Origin: Membranipora membranacea
Taxonomy: Eukaryota > Bryozoa > Gymnolaemata > Cheilostomatida > Membraniporidae
Reading direction: 5' to 3'
NCBI GenBank assembly: GCA_914767715.1
Contig: OU612072.1
Location: 24,056,001-24,120,000, forward strand
Length of the DNA: 64,000 nt
The position numbers and the translations under genes are program-made. The notes below the pieces were generated by a model that did no database searches, was not told the DNA's origin, and was given only the letters and a program-made list of their open reading frames with translations. Shown piece after piece: positions 23,101 to 38,100 of the stretch. Within the stretch, counting starts at the first letter, position 1. Every line of letters starts with the position of its first letter.

Positions 23101-26100
23101 AGATGGTGATGAAAACATTTTCTCTGGTTGAGCTATCACCGCAGAAAGTTGCTATTGTTGGTTTTTTTTGCCATTCCTCCAGCACAGTAATTCTGTCTGG
23201 TATTCATCCTGTTTGATAACGAATCTCAAGAAATATATCAATTTTTAATAGTACTGGTGTATGCTTTAAAATTGTCACCCTGACAGTAACAGGGGAAAGG
23301 AGAATTAACTCCCAAATTCTTTATATATGTCATAATGGCACTGTTATTATACAATGGTAGCCTCAGCAAAATGGCCACCATTTTGGAATTTCTTTTTATA
23401 TGTTTCTTGTCAATATGTACACCCAATGCTTGATAATGGTGTAAATTATGATTTGACAACTGTATGATAGGAATAGCTTACAAAATATTGTGAATATAGT
23501 CAACCTAGAGCTCTCATACTCACACAATTAAGTAAAGAAGTAGTGTATCATCAGAATTTTTTGCTAAGAAAAATTTGAAAGTTCCTTTAAAAATATGCTC
23601 AGAAAAACCTACTAACAAGTTAAAGTGTTGTTTTAGCCAGTATCAGCATGCTCTGTCTGTGAAGATCTTGTCTTGTTCACTGAGATATCATGATGGAAAG
23701 TTCATGGAAAATTGAAAATCATGACCATTTTTCTTTATCGATAGGCACCGTGTTAACCTGACTAAAGCTGACCTTGCAACCACTCACTATGTAGCCCTTT
23801 CAACCAACTGTTAAAGTTTTCACAGAGGACATGTCTCTATCCCCTCAATCAAATGATATCAGCTTGAGAAGCTAGCTATGTAAGGTCAAAACAGAATTTG
23901 GCCAATAGGGGGGGGGGGGGGGTAGCAGATAACATATTCCTATTGGCTGATTCAATATACTACGTCATAGTCCATGATAATGTATAACAATTGGGAAAGT
24001 GGTCATCTTGCACCACCAACCACGCCACATGCGGCCACATGCACGCCTGCTACCATGCCATATTCCATGCATGCTACAATGCCTGGCACAACTGCTTGGG
24101 TTCAATTCCCACTCTGGTCTCAATTTTAATTTCATCAAATTCATCGGAGGCGAGGCAATCATAGTCAACTAAAAATAGTAAGCTAACACTCCTCTTCGCT
24201 ATTACTCCTTGGTAACACGTTATATTAACTTTATAGTATTTATGTTAAAATAAGCTTGGTAGCACGATGTATTGTTCTGTTCTGATAGTATTTGTTATAA
24301 TTACCCTGATTCCTACACACCTGTATACCACAGGTGAATGTCGTATTTCAGCCATCCGTTTTTATTTTGTCATTTGAATTTTTTTCTTTGTTCTGTGCCA
24401 TCAGTTGGACACACAAGCCTGACTAGCCTTGAAAGATAAAGAAGAGGCTTTGATCAATCTAATCAACACCAAATCAATAATAATAATAACCTCCTGTGAA
24501 TCGGGCATCATGCGAATCCGTGTAAATCATGCTGAATAAATAACCTTTTAAATAAAAACGAAATGAAACACTTCAAATTTAGTTAAATATGGTGTGTAAA
24601 CACATAGTGTTTCCTATCCATCTTTCAGTTTATCTTCCATAGATTAACTGGTCCCCTTTTTAATTTATTGACCGCTACTCAAGTATATATTCCATTCACC
24701 GTTATAATGGTTGCATTGATGTCCAATATCAGATCATGGATCCATGAAAATAAGATTATAAATAGGAGTTGCCTGTCTTGCGTATATCACCAGGTAAAGT
24801 GACTTTTTTATGTACTTAACTCTTTTCACGATGGGAATATTTTTAGGATGTAAATACAACAAAAAATGTTTGAACTTTTCCAAGGGATTCTCTCAGTTTA
24901 GTCACACAGTTATAAGAGCCAATCATATATCCAGCCACCAACAAAAGGCGGGATTGTAGCAACTAAATATGTATTGAATTTGTATTTTGCAACTAAAAGC
25001 ATAGCATTGTGTGAGTGACTCAATAATCATGACAATGATGAAATGCAGAGCAAATGGCAATGCAAAAATAATGGATACAAATAGACAAACAAAAAATCAA
25101 GCACACATGCATCATGACACACAATTGAAAATCTGCGTCTTAAACTAACTTACAACTAATTACGTATCCTGATTGTTGATTATATAAGTAGAGAAAACAT
25201 TCATAGCATAGACTATAGAGCCAGAGAGCAAAGTAGAGCCATGTAGGGTAAAATTGAAGGCCAGCACGCTATAAATGATATAAACATTACCAACAATTAT
25301 TCCAATTCTATTTTATGATTATGCTAGAAATTGGGGCATAATATCAGCATAACAAAATAACCTTTACAAATGCAGATACAACATACAGTGGTGCGCGTAC
25401 CACTGCACAACACACAGGTCTTCAGCTAGAAACCATGAGTCAAGCGCTGTTTCGAGGCCTTCTCTAGTACAACCTCCTCATGTCCGGCCCAAGCAGCATG
25501 AAGCCACCCCTGTGTGTTGATGAGCATCCCAATCAATCTCATTGATCCCTCAGTGCATTTTGTAAGTTTCGGTGGTTTGACATAATTGGTGTGTTTATGC
25601 TGTTGCGCAACCAGGGAGGCTGCCAACTCGTCATTGTTTCAGTGTAAAAATGTTCGCCCCATCACTCTCATGCTTATACTCTAAGCCAAACCAGCGCACT
25701 GAGGTTTGCTTTCCATCAACTCATCGGCGCAACATCGCTAATCCTCAAGGCACCCGCCCCTCGTGCCATAGTTCACTTCTCAAATTCACCACATTGAGCA
25801 TAGTACAACTCATACACAAGACAGAGAGATGACTTGTTTGCGCTACAGCAGTTATAAGAGCCAATCATAAGTCCAGCCACATTGTCTATATATGTAAGTA
25901 AATCACTGAATTATCAATCTCACTGAACAAATAAGATATAGTGAGACATTGCATTTTCTGTCTGCAGCATGACTGAGATGTCCTCACTAAAACAGCTAGA
26001 CTTATCTGGTAATAACGATCTGAGTAGAGATGAGAAGCTGACTCGGACACTTTCAAAACTCACTAATCTGGAGTTACTTGATCTGAGAGGGTGTAATCTG

Positions 26101-29100
26101 AGGGAGATACCTGAAAGGTAATGTGTTATTGTTTGCTTATAATTTTCTTCAATTTCTAATCTTATATTATTAATTTGGTAACGAGAATACTGGTTATACT
26201 CTTTAATATGATAATATTAAAAAAAAATTAGGACATCAATCAGTGAACAATATAAATTTGAGTGCAAGTGTACAAGATAGAAAGAGCCTGAGCAATTTCC
26301 TTACACTGAAAACAAGAACCACTTTGGATTCAGGTCACATTTCAAGTAACTGCTTAATAAATGAGCTTGTTGAAAAAACTGATGGTGGTGGTAAAATAAA
26401 TAGCATGCCTATTCGGTGAGATATGCAATCAGTATAAGACTTTGTGTCAGGATCTGAATAAAAGCTAAAGATCTGGCAGCTTTTACATTATGCATAACAC
26501 ATACACACACACATTTATTTCTCAGTAACAACATTGAATAACTCAGGCAAGCTGCTTGACAAAAGTCAAGGGTCAGCTATTTATGATTCTGAACTTGTGG
26601 ACCAAAACTGATTATTAGTAGGAGTTGTCTGCTTTGTATAAATCGTTGCGCAGTTCTAAGTGATGTTCTCTTTTTTTTCGTTGCGGAAAATTTTGAGAGG
26701 TGTTAATGCAGCTATAATATATTTGAACTATTCCAAGTGATTCTCTCAATTGAGGCACACAGTCGTTAGTATTCAGAGCCATCCATGAGTCCGGCCATAT
26801 CTGCTTACAAGTAAATCACCGAATTATTAAGCTCATTGAATAAATAAGATATAGTGAAACATTGCATTTTCTGTCTGCAGCATTACTGAGATGCCCTCAC
26901 TGAAACAGCTTGACCTATCCAGAAATGATCTGACTAGAGATAAGAAGCTGGGGCAGACACTCCCAAAACTCACTAATCTGGAGAAACTAAATCTGAGCCG
27001 GTGTTCTCTGAGGGAGATACCTGAAAGGTAATGGGTTAAAATATTGAAACCAGAATTGGGGCAATATCTATCAGTCAGGAATAATGACTCTATCAATTAA
27101 TTCAAAAACGTTTGTCCAATCTTTTCATTCTGAACACACAATTAAAAGTAACTAGAACCACTTAGGATTCTGGTCACATCCACTTCCAAGTAACTGTTAA
27201 TTCATTAAAATTTTTAATAATAAGTAACACATTATATTAACTATATAGTATTTATGTTAAAGTAAGCTTGGTAGCATGATGCATTGTTCTGTTCTGATGG
27301 TATTTGTTATAATTACCCTGATTCCTACACACCTGTATACCACAGGGGAAGGTTGAATTTCAGCCGTCTGTTTTTATTTTGTTACTTGAATTTTTGTTCT
27401 TTGTTTTGTGCCATCAGTTGGACACACAAGCCTGACTAGCCTTGGAAGATAAAGAAGCACGGCTTTGATCAATCTGATCAACACCAAATCAACAATAATA
27501 ATAACCTGCCGTGAATCGGGCAACATGCGAATTCGAGTAACTCATGCTGAATAAATAACCTTTTGAATAAAAGCAAAATGAAATACTTCAGATTTAGTTA
27601 AATATGGTGTGTAAACACATAGTGTTTCCTATCAGTCTTTCAGTTTATCTTCAACAAGATTAACTGGCCCCCTTTTGAATTTATTCACCGCTACACAAGT
27701 ATTTATCCAATTCACCGTTATAATGGTTGTATTGATGTCCAATATCAGATCTATGGATCTATTAAGATAAAATTATAAATATGAGTTGCCTGTCTTGCCG
27801 ATATCACCGGGTAAAGTGACTTTTTTATGTACTGAACTCTTATCATGATGAAAATATTTTAGGGATGTGAGGACGACAAAAAATATTTGAACTTTTCAAA
27901 GGGATTCTCTCAGTGTAGTCACACAGTTATAAGAGCCAATCATAAGTCCAGCCACATTGTCTAAATATGTAAGTAAATCACTGAATTATCAATCTCACTG
28001 AATAAAAAATAAAGTGGGACATTGTATTTCCTGTTTGCAGCATTACTGAGATTTTCTCACTGAAACAGCTAGATTTATCTGATAATGATCTGCGTAGAGA
28101 TGTGAAGCTAGGGCAGACACTCTCAAAACTCACTAATCTGGAGATACTAAAACTGATTAGGTGTGAGCTGAGGGAGATACCTGAAAGGTAATGTGTTATT
28201 GTTTGCTTTTAATTTTCTTCAATGTCTAATCTTTTATTTTTAATATAGATACTGGTTACACTCATTAGTACAATAATATTGAAACCATGATTAGGACAAT
28301 ATCTATCACCCAGGAATAATGTCTCTAACAATTAATTCAAAAAAATTTTGACCAATTTTCTTACTCTGAACACTCAAATGATAGTAACTAGAACCAAGGA
28401 GTTAGAACTTAGGATTCTGGTCACATCCACTTCTAACTAACTGCTTAACTAATGAGCTTGTTGAAAATAAGCAACAAATTTTTAATAATGTATAGTTTTT
28501 ATGTTAGCGTAAACTGAGGCTTAGCCTGGAACAGAATTTTAAAAACACAAATATTGAATCGAAAATACTTCAGTTAAAATTTCAGTCAAGGCCACATCTC
28601 TGGGGTGGTTAGACAGTAAGGTGTTTATGAATCATACGTTCATAAACACCTTACTGTCTACCTGCCCCATATAGCGGCCTTGACTGCAATTCTCAACTGA
28701 AATCTGTCACACTATTATTTGTTGGAATACTTCATGAGCAACTAAATCAAACGCTTTCTCTTGACCCAGTGAGACAATATTACTATTACATTCCATTTTC
28801 CGACCGTATTCTAACGCACCCCTTATCAAACAAAGGCCTTCATGTATTGACCTACATTTAACAGCAAAAAGTTGCTTGTGGTTGATGATGGTCTCTAGTT
28901 GTCGCTGTACAATAGCTTTGTTTGCATACTTCATCAATATTTCATAATCAGTGTTGTGAAGGGAGACAGGCCTCCGATTAAGAGGGTAAACCTTATCTCC
29001 TTCCTTCTGTATAAGCACAGTTACAGCTTCTGTCATTGACTAAGGTATCATTTTGTTACCATTGATGCATTCAAATAGCTGTATTGAGAAGCAAACAATA

Positions 29101-32100
29101 TCATCAAAAAATAATACTTTGTAAAACCCAACTGGGAACTTTAATAATAATGATAATAACAAAATAAAAATTTGGACATAAATCAGTCAACAATATAAAT
29201 TTGAATGCAAGTGTACATGGTAGAAAGAGCCTGAGCAATTTCCTTACACTGAAAAGAAAATTGAAAGTAACTAGAACCACTTAGTATTCTGGTCACATTT
29301 CAAGTAACTGCTTAATTAATGAGCTTGTTGAAAAAACGCGACACAATTTATTAACTGTATAGCACTGAGATACGGATGGTGGTGGTAAAACACATAGCAT
29401 GGCTATTCGGTGAGATATGCAATCAGTATAAGACTTTGTGTCAAGATCTGAATAAAAGCTAAAGATCTGGCAGCTTTTACATTATGCATTATAGATACAC
29501 ACACACACACACACACACACACTTGTTTCACTCTTTAATAACTCTTATATACACAAATTGAGCCTTTCAACATTCCCCAATCAGTTTTTACTTATGCTCT
29601 TGAGTAGAAGATTCTGTGAAACATTTCTATTTCGGTCAATAGCATGACCAATATGAAAGTACTTAAACGGTTTAACTTATGCCAAAATATTCTGAATAGA
29701 GGAAGTGTTATTATTAATTGGGTAATTTGAATACTGGTTATACTCTTTAAAGTGTCTAGGAAAGCAAAAAACAACCACTGTTCATATCAGAGCTTTGCCA
29801 TTGCAATGAACAAAAAACTTTTCGCACAGGGACATTATTGAATGATGTAACCTAATTAATTGTGCGAAAATCCAGGGTCAAGAAGGGTCTACAGTATGTT
29901 ATCTCCCCTGTCACAGATTCACATTCAAATGATGATCCACTTACAGCATGACATTTAGCCTAGCATGGGCTTGCCTAGGATAGTTACAAGGCTGCTCTAC
30001 TTACACTAGAGGCAGGCAGGGTTGCATAGTGGTTAGGATTCGAGCATCTCAATCTGAGAGTTGCAGGTTCGAATCCCGGTCACTACCCATGCTGCTGAAG
30101 GAGGTGAGCTCTTTGGACAATAGCCTAGCTTGCCCACTCCTACCTTGTACAGGAGTGCGCTAAATTGATGAGGTATATGTATCTATCTTATATTCATGCA
30201 AAGATTGCTGGAGAGCAGCTAAATAAAAAGTGATTTACATTTACATTTATATTTAGAAATTATCAAAAATCATATTCGGTGAGATATGCAATCAGTATAA
30301 GACTTTGTGTCAGGATCTGAATAAAAGCTAAAGATCTGGCAGCTTTTACATTATGCATTACACATACCCACACACACACACACACACACATTTATTTCCC
30401 AGTAACAACATTGAATAACTCAGGCAAGCTGCTTGACAAAAGTCAAGGGTCAGCTATTTATGATTCTGGACTTGTGGACCAAAAGTGATTATTAGTAGGA
30501 GTTGCCTGCTTTGCATATATCGCCAGGCAGTTCTAAGTGATGTTCTTTTATTTTTCATTGTGGAAAATTTTGAGGTGTTAATGCAACTATAATATATTTG
30601 AACTATTCCAAGTGATTTTCTCAATTGAGGCACACAGTCGTTAGTATTCAGAGCCATCCATATGTCCGGCCATATCTGCTTACAAGTAAATCGCTGAATT
30701 ATTAAGCTCATTGAATAAATAAGATATAGTGAAACATTGCATTTTCTGTCTGCAGCATTACTGAGATGTCCTCACTGAAACAGCTACACTTATCTGGTAA
30801 TAATCTGAGTAGAGATGATAAGCTGAGTCGGACACTTTCAAAACTCACTAATCTGGAGTTACTTGATCTGAGATGGTGTGAGCTGAGGCAGATACCTAAA
30901 GGGTAATGTGGTATTGTTTGCTTTTAGTTTTCTTCAATGTTTAATCATTTATTATTAATATAGATACTGATTACACTCTTTAGTACAATGATATTGAAAC
31001 CATGATTAGGACAATATCTATCACCCAGGAATAATGACTCTAACAATTAATTCAAAAAATGTTTGACCAATTTTCTAACTCGGAACACTCAAATGATAGT
31101 AACTAGAACAAAGGAGTTAAAGACTTTAACTCCTTGCTAGAGCCACTTAGGATTCTGGTCACATCCACTTCTAACTAAATGCATAACTAATGTGCTTGTT
31201 GAAAATAAGCAACAAATTTTTAATAATGTATATTATTTTAGATATGATGATAGGTATAATGATATTTTAGAATCAATAATAGAATTGTTGGTGGAGCAGT
31301 TTGCACCATTTAAAACCCAACGTTTAAAGCAGAAAAATAATTTTTGTTGGAAGTGTCCAGTGGCATCTAAACTAACAAGCCTAAAAAAAGATGCATTTCA
31401 AAAGTTTGTTGAGACGGGATTTGATAAAAAATCTACTGCCTGAGAGGATTATCGTTTAATCCGTAACAAGGCAACAAATGCAATAAGAGATGCCAAAAAG
31501 CAAGCAATGAGAGCAGTTCTTAACGATAGAACATTAGACCAATGGCAAAAAATCAAAATTTTCCAAGGTAAAAATTATCAAGGCAATAATGTCATTCAAG
31601 AAATTTAATCTGAAAATTGCACCACTTCTGAAAGCCCAGTTATCGCTGAATGTCTAAATAGGTATTTTCTAGCAGTGGTGCAAATCTCAATGAAGAGGCT
31701 AAACTATTGTCCAACAAAAGTTCCTCAGGCTTTGATAATGATCAAGCTTTCAGTTTTCCTAAATTCGCTTTTCAAGAAATTACATCAAGTGAGGTGTCTA
31801 AATATCTGCACGCACTGAAATCACGTAAAACTTGGGCATTGAATCAGATCCCTGCCTTTATTTATAAAATCCTAGAGCCTTTGATTCTGAATCCATTGAC
31901 ACCTATTGTTAATCTGAGCCTTAAATGTCACGAGTTTCCAGATGTGTGGAAAATGGCCCTAGTAATTCCTATTTTCAAAAGTGGCAAGAAAAGTCTGCCA
32001 AATAATTATAGACCAATTTCGCTATTGCCAATATTAAGTTAAGTCCTAGAAAAGATTATAAATTACCAAATTCGTGATTACCTGGAAATTAATGATTTAA

Positions 32101-35100
32101 TAGCCTCTCGCCAATTTGGAGTCAGAAATGGTACATCCGCTGATCAAATTTTAACTCAACTAGTCAACAAATTTCGTTCCCTGCTGTTAAAGCACGAGTC
32201 AAAATTTGTCACAGTTTCTGCTCTTGATATCCGTAAAGCCTTTGATTGCGTAAATCATAAGATCCTTGCCAGAAAACTGTTAACGAATTTCAATTTTCAC
32301 TCTAATGCGTCAATTTTAATTAAAAATTATCTTTCAAGTTGAGAGCAGGCCATGACCATGACCATTAATGGTTGTGTATCTGAATGCAGTCGAGTAATAA
32401 CTGGTGTGCCTCAGGGGTCTGTACTAGGACCCCTACTGTTTATCATGTTTATGAACGATCTGATGGGGCTAAAAAATTGTTATCTATATGCTGATGACTG
32501 CCTACAAGTCACCCGTGGGGAAAACCCAGACATTTTCACAAAACTTATGGAAAAAAGCATCCATCAGGCATCCAGTTGGTACAGTGAAAATTTCCTTGTT
32601 CTAAACAAACGGATGTCATGACCACTTCCACTACACGTAACATCAAACCTCCGGAACTTAAATTGAACAATCTCATTTTCAAACAATCAGACAAAATTGA
32701 GTACTTAGGTGTGATTCTTGATAACAATCTAAATTTTAAATCTCATACCAGTAAAATTAAACAAAAACTTTATCCAATAGTCACCAACTTTCAATGTAAT
32801 AGAGAATTCCTGACACCTAAATTAGCTAAGCTTTGGTGCATTGGACTTATACATTCTAATATGGAATACAAGTCTCCTGTTTTATTTACAACAAACGACT
32901 ATGTCAGAAACGAATTTTTAAAAATTGAGAATATATGTTTGAAAATTATAGACTATAACAGTTTTAAGGATAATACTCGAAAGACCTACAACATCCCTGT
33001 TTTTATTTTTAGTTACATGTCTTTTTAATTCTACACCATATTTTTATCAATATTTCTGTTTTCTTGGTACAAGTAAAAGTCTCCAGAATAAACATGAAAT
33101 ATATATATAGTTATTATGTTAGCATAAACTGAGGCTTAGCCTGAAACAGAATTTTAAAAAGACAAATATTGAATCGGAAATACTTCAGTTATAATTTCAG
33201 TCAAGGCCGCATCTCTGGGGTGGTTTGACATTAAGGTGTCTATGAATCATACGTTCACAAACACCTTACTGTCTACCTGCCTAATATAGCGGCCTTGACT
33301 GCAATTCTCAAATCTGTCACACTATTATTTGTCGGAATACTTCATGAGCAACTAAATCAAACGCTTTCTCTTGACCCAGTGAGACAATATTACTATTACA
33401 TTCAACTTTCCAACTGTATTCTAACACATCCCTTATCAACTAAAGGCCTTCGTGTATATACCTACATTTAACAGCACAAAGTTGCTTGTGGTTGATGATG
33501 GTCTCTAGTTGTGGCTGTACAATAGCTTTGTTTATATACTTCATCAATATTTCATAATCAGTGTTGAAAAGGTAGGCAGGCCTCCGACTAAGAGGGTAAA
33601 ACTTATCTCCTTCCTTCTGTATAAGCATAGTTACAGCTTCCGTCACGACTGAGGTATCATTTTGTTACCATTGATGTAATCATATAGCTGTATTGAGAAG
33701 CAAACAATATCATCAAAAAACCCAACTGGGAACTTTAATATGATAATAAAAAAAAAAAAATTTGGACATAAATCAGTCAACAATATAAATTTGAATGCAA
33801 GTGTACAAGGTAGAAAGAGCCTGAGCAATTTCCTTACACTGAAAAAGAGAACCACTTAGGATTCAGGTCACATTTCAAGTAACCGCTTAATAAATGAGCT
33901 TGTTGAAAAAAACTGATGGCGGTGGTAAAATACATAGCATGCCTATTTGGTGAGACATGCAATCAGACTTTGTGTCAGGATCTGAATAAAAGCTAAAGAT
34001 CTGGCAGCTTTTAAATTATGCATTATACATACACATACACACACACATTTATTTCCCAGTAACAACCTTGAATAACCCAGGCAAGCTGCTTGACAAAAGT
34101 GAAGTGTCAGCTATTTATGATTCTGAACTTGTGATGACAGATGTGATCTAGCAACCAGACATAAATAGCTACAAACTTGTTCAGGGTCAGAAACGTTCCC
34201 CTCATCCATATGATATATCAGTGCTGTTTCGATCTTTAATAACTCTTATATACACAAATTGAGACTTTCAACATTCCCCAATCAGATTTTACTTGTGCGC
34301 TTGAGTAGAAGATTCTGTGAAACATTTCTATTTCGCTCAATAGCATGACCAATATGACATCACTTAATCGGCTTAACTTATGCCAAAATATTCTGAATAG
34401 AGGAGATGAGCTGAGTCACAAACTGTCAAGTTCGACAAATCGGAAGATACTGAATATGAGGCGGTGTAATCTGAGTAAATTCCTTAAGACAGGCGGGAAA
34501 TATCCAAAAGAATGTGTTGGGCAATTTGAATCATGTCTTAGGATCACAAACATATCAATGATATGAGTTGGTAACAACCTCATCGCCCAGCTGCAATCTC
34601 TACATAATCAAAGCTGGCTCTAGCATTGTGTAAATATGACATCCGATGTCAAAGCAAAAATGGCCTTAAAACAATAGATCTCTCACAAAACTTTGCTATG
34701 AAACATCCTGCAAAAATAACCAACTTAGCCCCATAATCACAAGTAAAGATAATTTTTTTCCTCATTAGATTATTTGGAATAGAAATGTGCATGATACATT
34801 GCAACTATATCTATCATGATAATTTAGCTGTAGGTATGATAAATGCATATAACTCATAACATCAATATATTTCTATTCCAGTATCTGCTTACTGACGGCA
34901 CTAGAGGAGTTAAAGTTATTAGATAATATTAAAATACCTGATGATATAGGAAGAATGCAGTCACTAAAGAGGCTCATCGCTGACAGTTGTAATCTGACTC
35001 AATTACCTGACAGGTGAGAATTCTCTTAACTGTTAGTCCTATGCTTATGATACATTAGTGACATCACTTACTAAGAGCTAGCTATACAATATTATTGGAA

Positions 35101-38100
35101 CCTACAGACATCACCTGATTATTGAGATTGACAAAGGTGACTAAAAAATTTGGATGTGTCCGGCTGTGGCCTGACTTATTGACATCCTAGCTGAGTATTT
35201 TCTTTATGATCAGAAACATGATAGATGATGATGTTATGTGTAAACAATAATTTTGAATTACAGAATTTAAAATTTAACACAGTCAAACTCGAATAAAGAT
35301 AATCTTTCCAATCAATACATTAAATGGATAAGGAGAGGCATGTTATAATTCAGTGAGGTCTATCATGATATGGCTGTAGACATCTGATTATTCACTCCTC
35401 ACATCAAAATGTTTACATTCCAGTATCTGCTTACTGACAACTCTAGAGGAGTTAGATCTGTCAGGGAATAGGAATCTTCAGACGTTACCTGATGGTATGG
35501 GGATGATGAGTTCACTAAGAATATTGCAAGTCAATGGTTGTAACCTCACTCAATTACCTGACAGGTGTGAATTCTCTTAATTGTTAGTCCTATGCTTATG
35601 ATACATAAGTGACATCACTTACGAAGAGCTAGCTTTATATTATTATTAGAACCTACAGACATTACATCATTATAAATATTGATATGAATTGATTGATATG
35701 ATAATAGCAAGTAAAGATAATTTTTTTCTCGTTAAATTATTTGGAATAGAAAAGTGCATGATATATTGCAACTATATCTATCATGATAATTTAGCTGTGG
35801 GTATGATAAATGCATATAACTCATAACATCAAAATATTTCTATTCCAGTATCTGCTTACTGACGGCACTAGAGCAGTTAAAGTTATCAGGTAATTATAAA
35901 CTGCAGACATTACCTGATGGTATAGGGAGGATGAAGTCACTAAAGAGGCTCATCGCTGACAGTTGTCATCTGACTCATTTACCTGACAGGTGAGAACTCT
36001 AGACATATGGTAATGATAAAGTTGACTGAAGAATTTAGATGAGGGATGCGACCTGAGTCAGTTCCATCCTAGCTGAGTATGTTCCTCATTATCAAAAGAA
36101 TGATAGTATTCAATGATGATGTTACTTAATCAATTATTGTGCATGTAAAAGCAGACTTGTGGGGTTTCTGCCAACGAGGAAGCCCATAAACATTACCAAG
36201 TTGAACTTTCTACAGCTTCTCATCGTTGTCCGATTTTGTCAGCAGAATTGGTATAAAACATCAATGCCTGGTACTGTGATTAATCCGCTAATCAGGTGCA
36301 GTAATGTAAACTGTCTTCCGCCCGAAAACAACCCCCGCACATTTAGCTTTGAGTCTTACATGCCCTTGCCAAATGCAGATTTCTAACAGCCACCAAAATT
36401 TTCGTTCGCTGAAATTTCAGACAACACTATTAGGACTATAATAAAAAATGCAATGGAAAGAAGGCTGCCGGCTATGACAAAATTTCAATGAGCATCATCA
36501 GAGAAAACAATAAATGCGATATTACCAATATTAACTTATCTTATAAATCTTATGATACAAATTTCAGAATTTCCAAATAGCCAAAAGAGTTACACCCCTC
36601 TTTAAAAAGAGCTCTAAGCTTGACACTAACAACTACAGGCCAATATCAATTTCGACAGCAATTTCCGAAATTTGAGAGAATATATTAGCATTAAAACTTC
36701 AACTCCATTTCGAAACGAACAAATTATTCTATGAGGATAATTTGAGTTTTAGGGAAGGAAATAACAAATATTTGGCAATCTCGAAATTAATGGAAAGCCT
36801 TTATGAGAGTTTTAATGAAAGTGAAATCAAAGAAGGTATATTTTTAGACTTTAGTAAAGCTTTTGATCCTATTAATCAAGATATTTTACTTAAAAAACTA
36901 CCATATTATAATTTTAATTCTTGTGCCATAAATTTAATGACTTCCTATCTAACTGACCGCTCGCAATTTGTAAAATTGGGTGATTGTTGTTCTTCCACAA
37001 GAAAAGTGAATATTGGTGTACCTCAGGGATCGGTACTGGGACCAAGTTTGTTCTTAATTTTCATTAACGACCTAATCAACTCTGCTCCTCAATTTGAATA
37101 CATTTTATTTGCAGATGACACAAACATTTATAGCTCTGATTCAAACATTTTAAATTAAAATTTAATCAACATTGAACAGTGGTGCTTGGCAAATCGATTA
37201 ATTCTTAATACCGAAAAGACTTTTCAGGTCCTTTTTAGAGCACCTAACAAAAAAGAAGACGATCCTGAACTTTTAATGTTACTATGGGAAACAACATAAT
37301 AGGATCAATCTCCTTCACTATGTTTTTAGGATTAGAAATTGATAACAATAATACTTTTAAAGTGTTTGTAAAGGTTCAGCTTTTTTGGTATCATTCTAGA
37401 GATCTCAGTCTAGTTTAGAACATTATTCGATGTTCAAAAGCAGCCTGTGGCCCAGTAAAGTCTTATTTGCCCTCAAAGTTGGGATGAGAAGGTACTAAAA
37501 AGGTACTATTTTTTTCCTTTGGAGTTGTGATCACTTGTTGAAAATAGAACCTTTTTAGTACCTCAGATTATAATGGGAATATACAGTACTTTGTAACTAA
37601 GGCGTATTGTTATGACACAGTGGTTTTGATATCAAAACACACAGAATTTACCTATTGAATGAATGAGTGAATACAAGGCATTATTTATCTGTCCCATGTG
37701 GTTTAGCTGGTAAAATGGGATAGTGTATGACATTTCATAATTCAATGACAAAGCTAACAATCTAAATCGAACATGGCAAAAAATTACAGCTCTAGCTCAT
37801 CCGGCAATGAGAATGGAAATTACAGGGAGATTAACAGCTCTAGTGAGAGCAAGATTGAATACCATTTAGGAGGCATTTTTAGCAAATTGACGTCGAGTCC
37901 ATGTGATTATCAGAGGGAAAATATCCTTGAGGTAGTCACACCACTCAAGTTTAAATCTGTATGATTTTGGCCACTGGAAATAACCCACAGTGCTTTGGCA
38001 GATACAACATTTTCTGTTAACCATGGTTACTGCTCAAGATATAAATTGGCAATATAAAGGCAGATCAATACATCACTAAGTATTTCAAGGTTTTGTTTAC

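Larger units (their letters stand above)
18533..25967. other. 7.4-kb intron or inter-exon interval
   Basis: I find no LRR exon here. It holds a perfect hairpin at 20529-20577, a poly-G tract near 19742-19752, the 87-bp tandem repeat at 22988-23161, a poly-G tract near 23909-23922, and from about 24200 sequence that recurs before other LRR exons (24210-24900 resembles 27227-27920 and 49340-49900). Confidence 0.6.

Noticed and set aside
25426-25832. Overlapping frames on both strands as genes
   Set aside because: No recognisable domain, no splice logic, and they lie in a segment that appears inserted between duplicated intron sequences.
30011-30085. A functional tRNA gene
   Set aside because: The acceptor stem does not pair well and the sequence continues into a SINE-like body with a simple tail.
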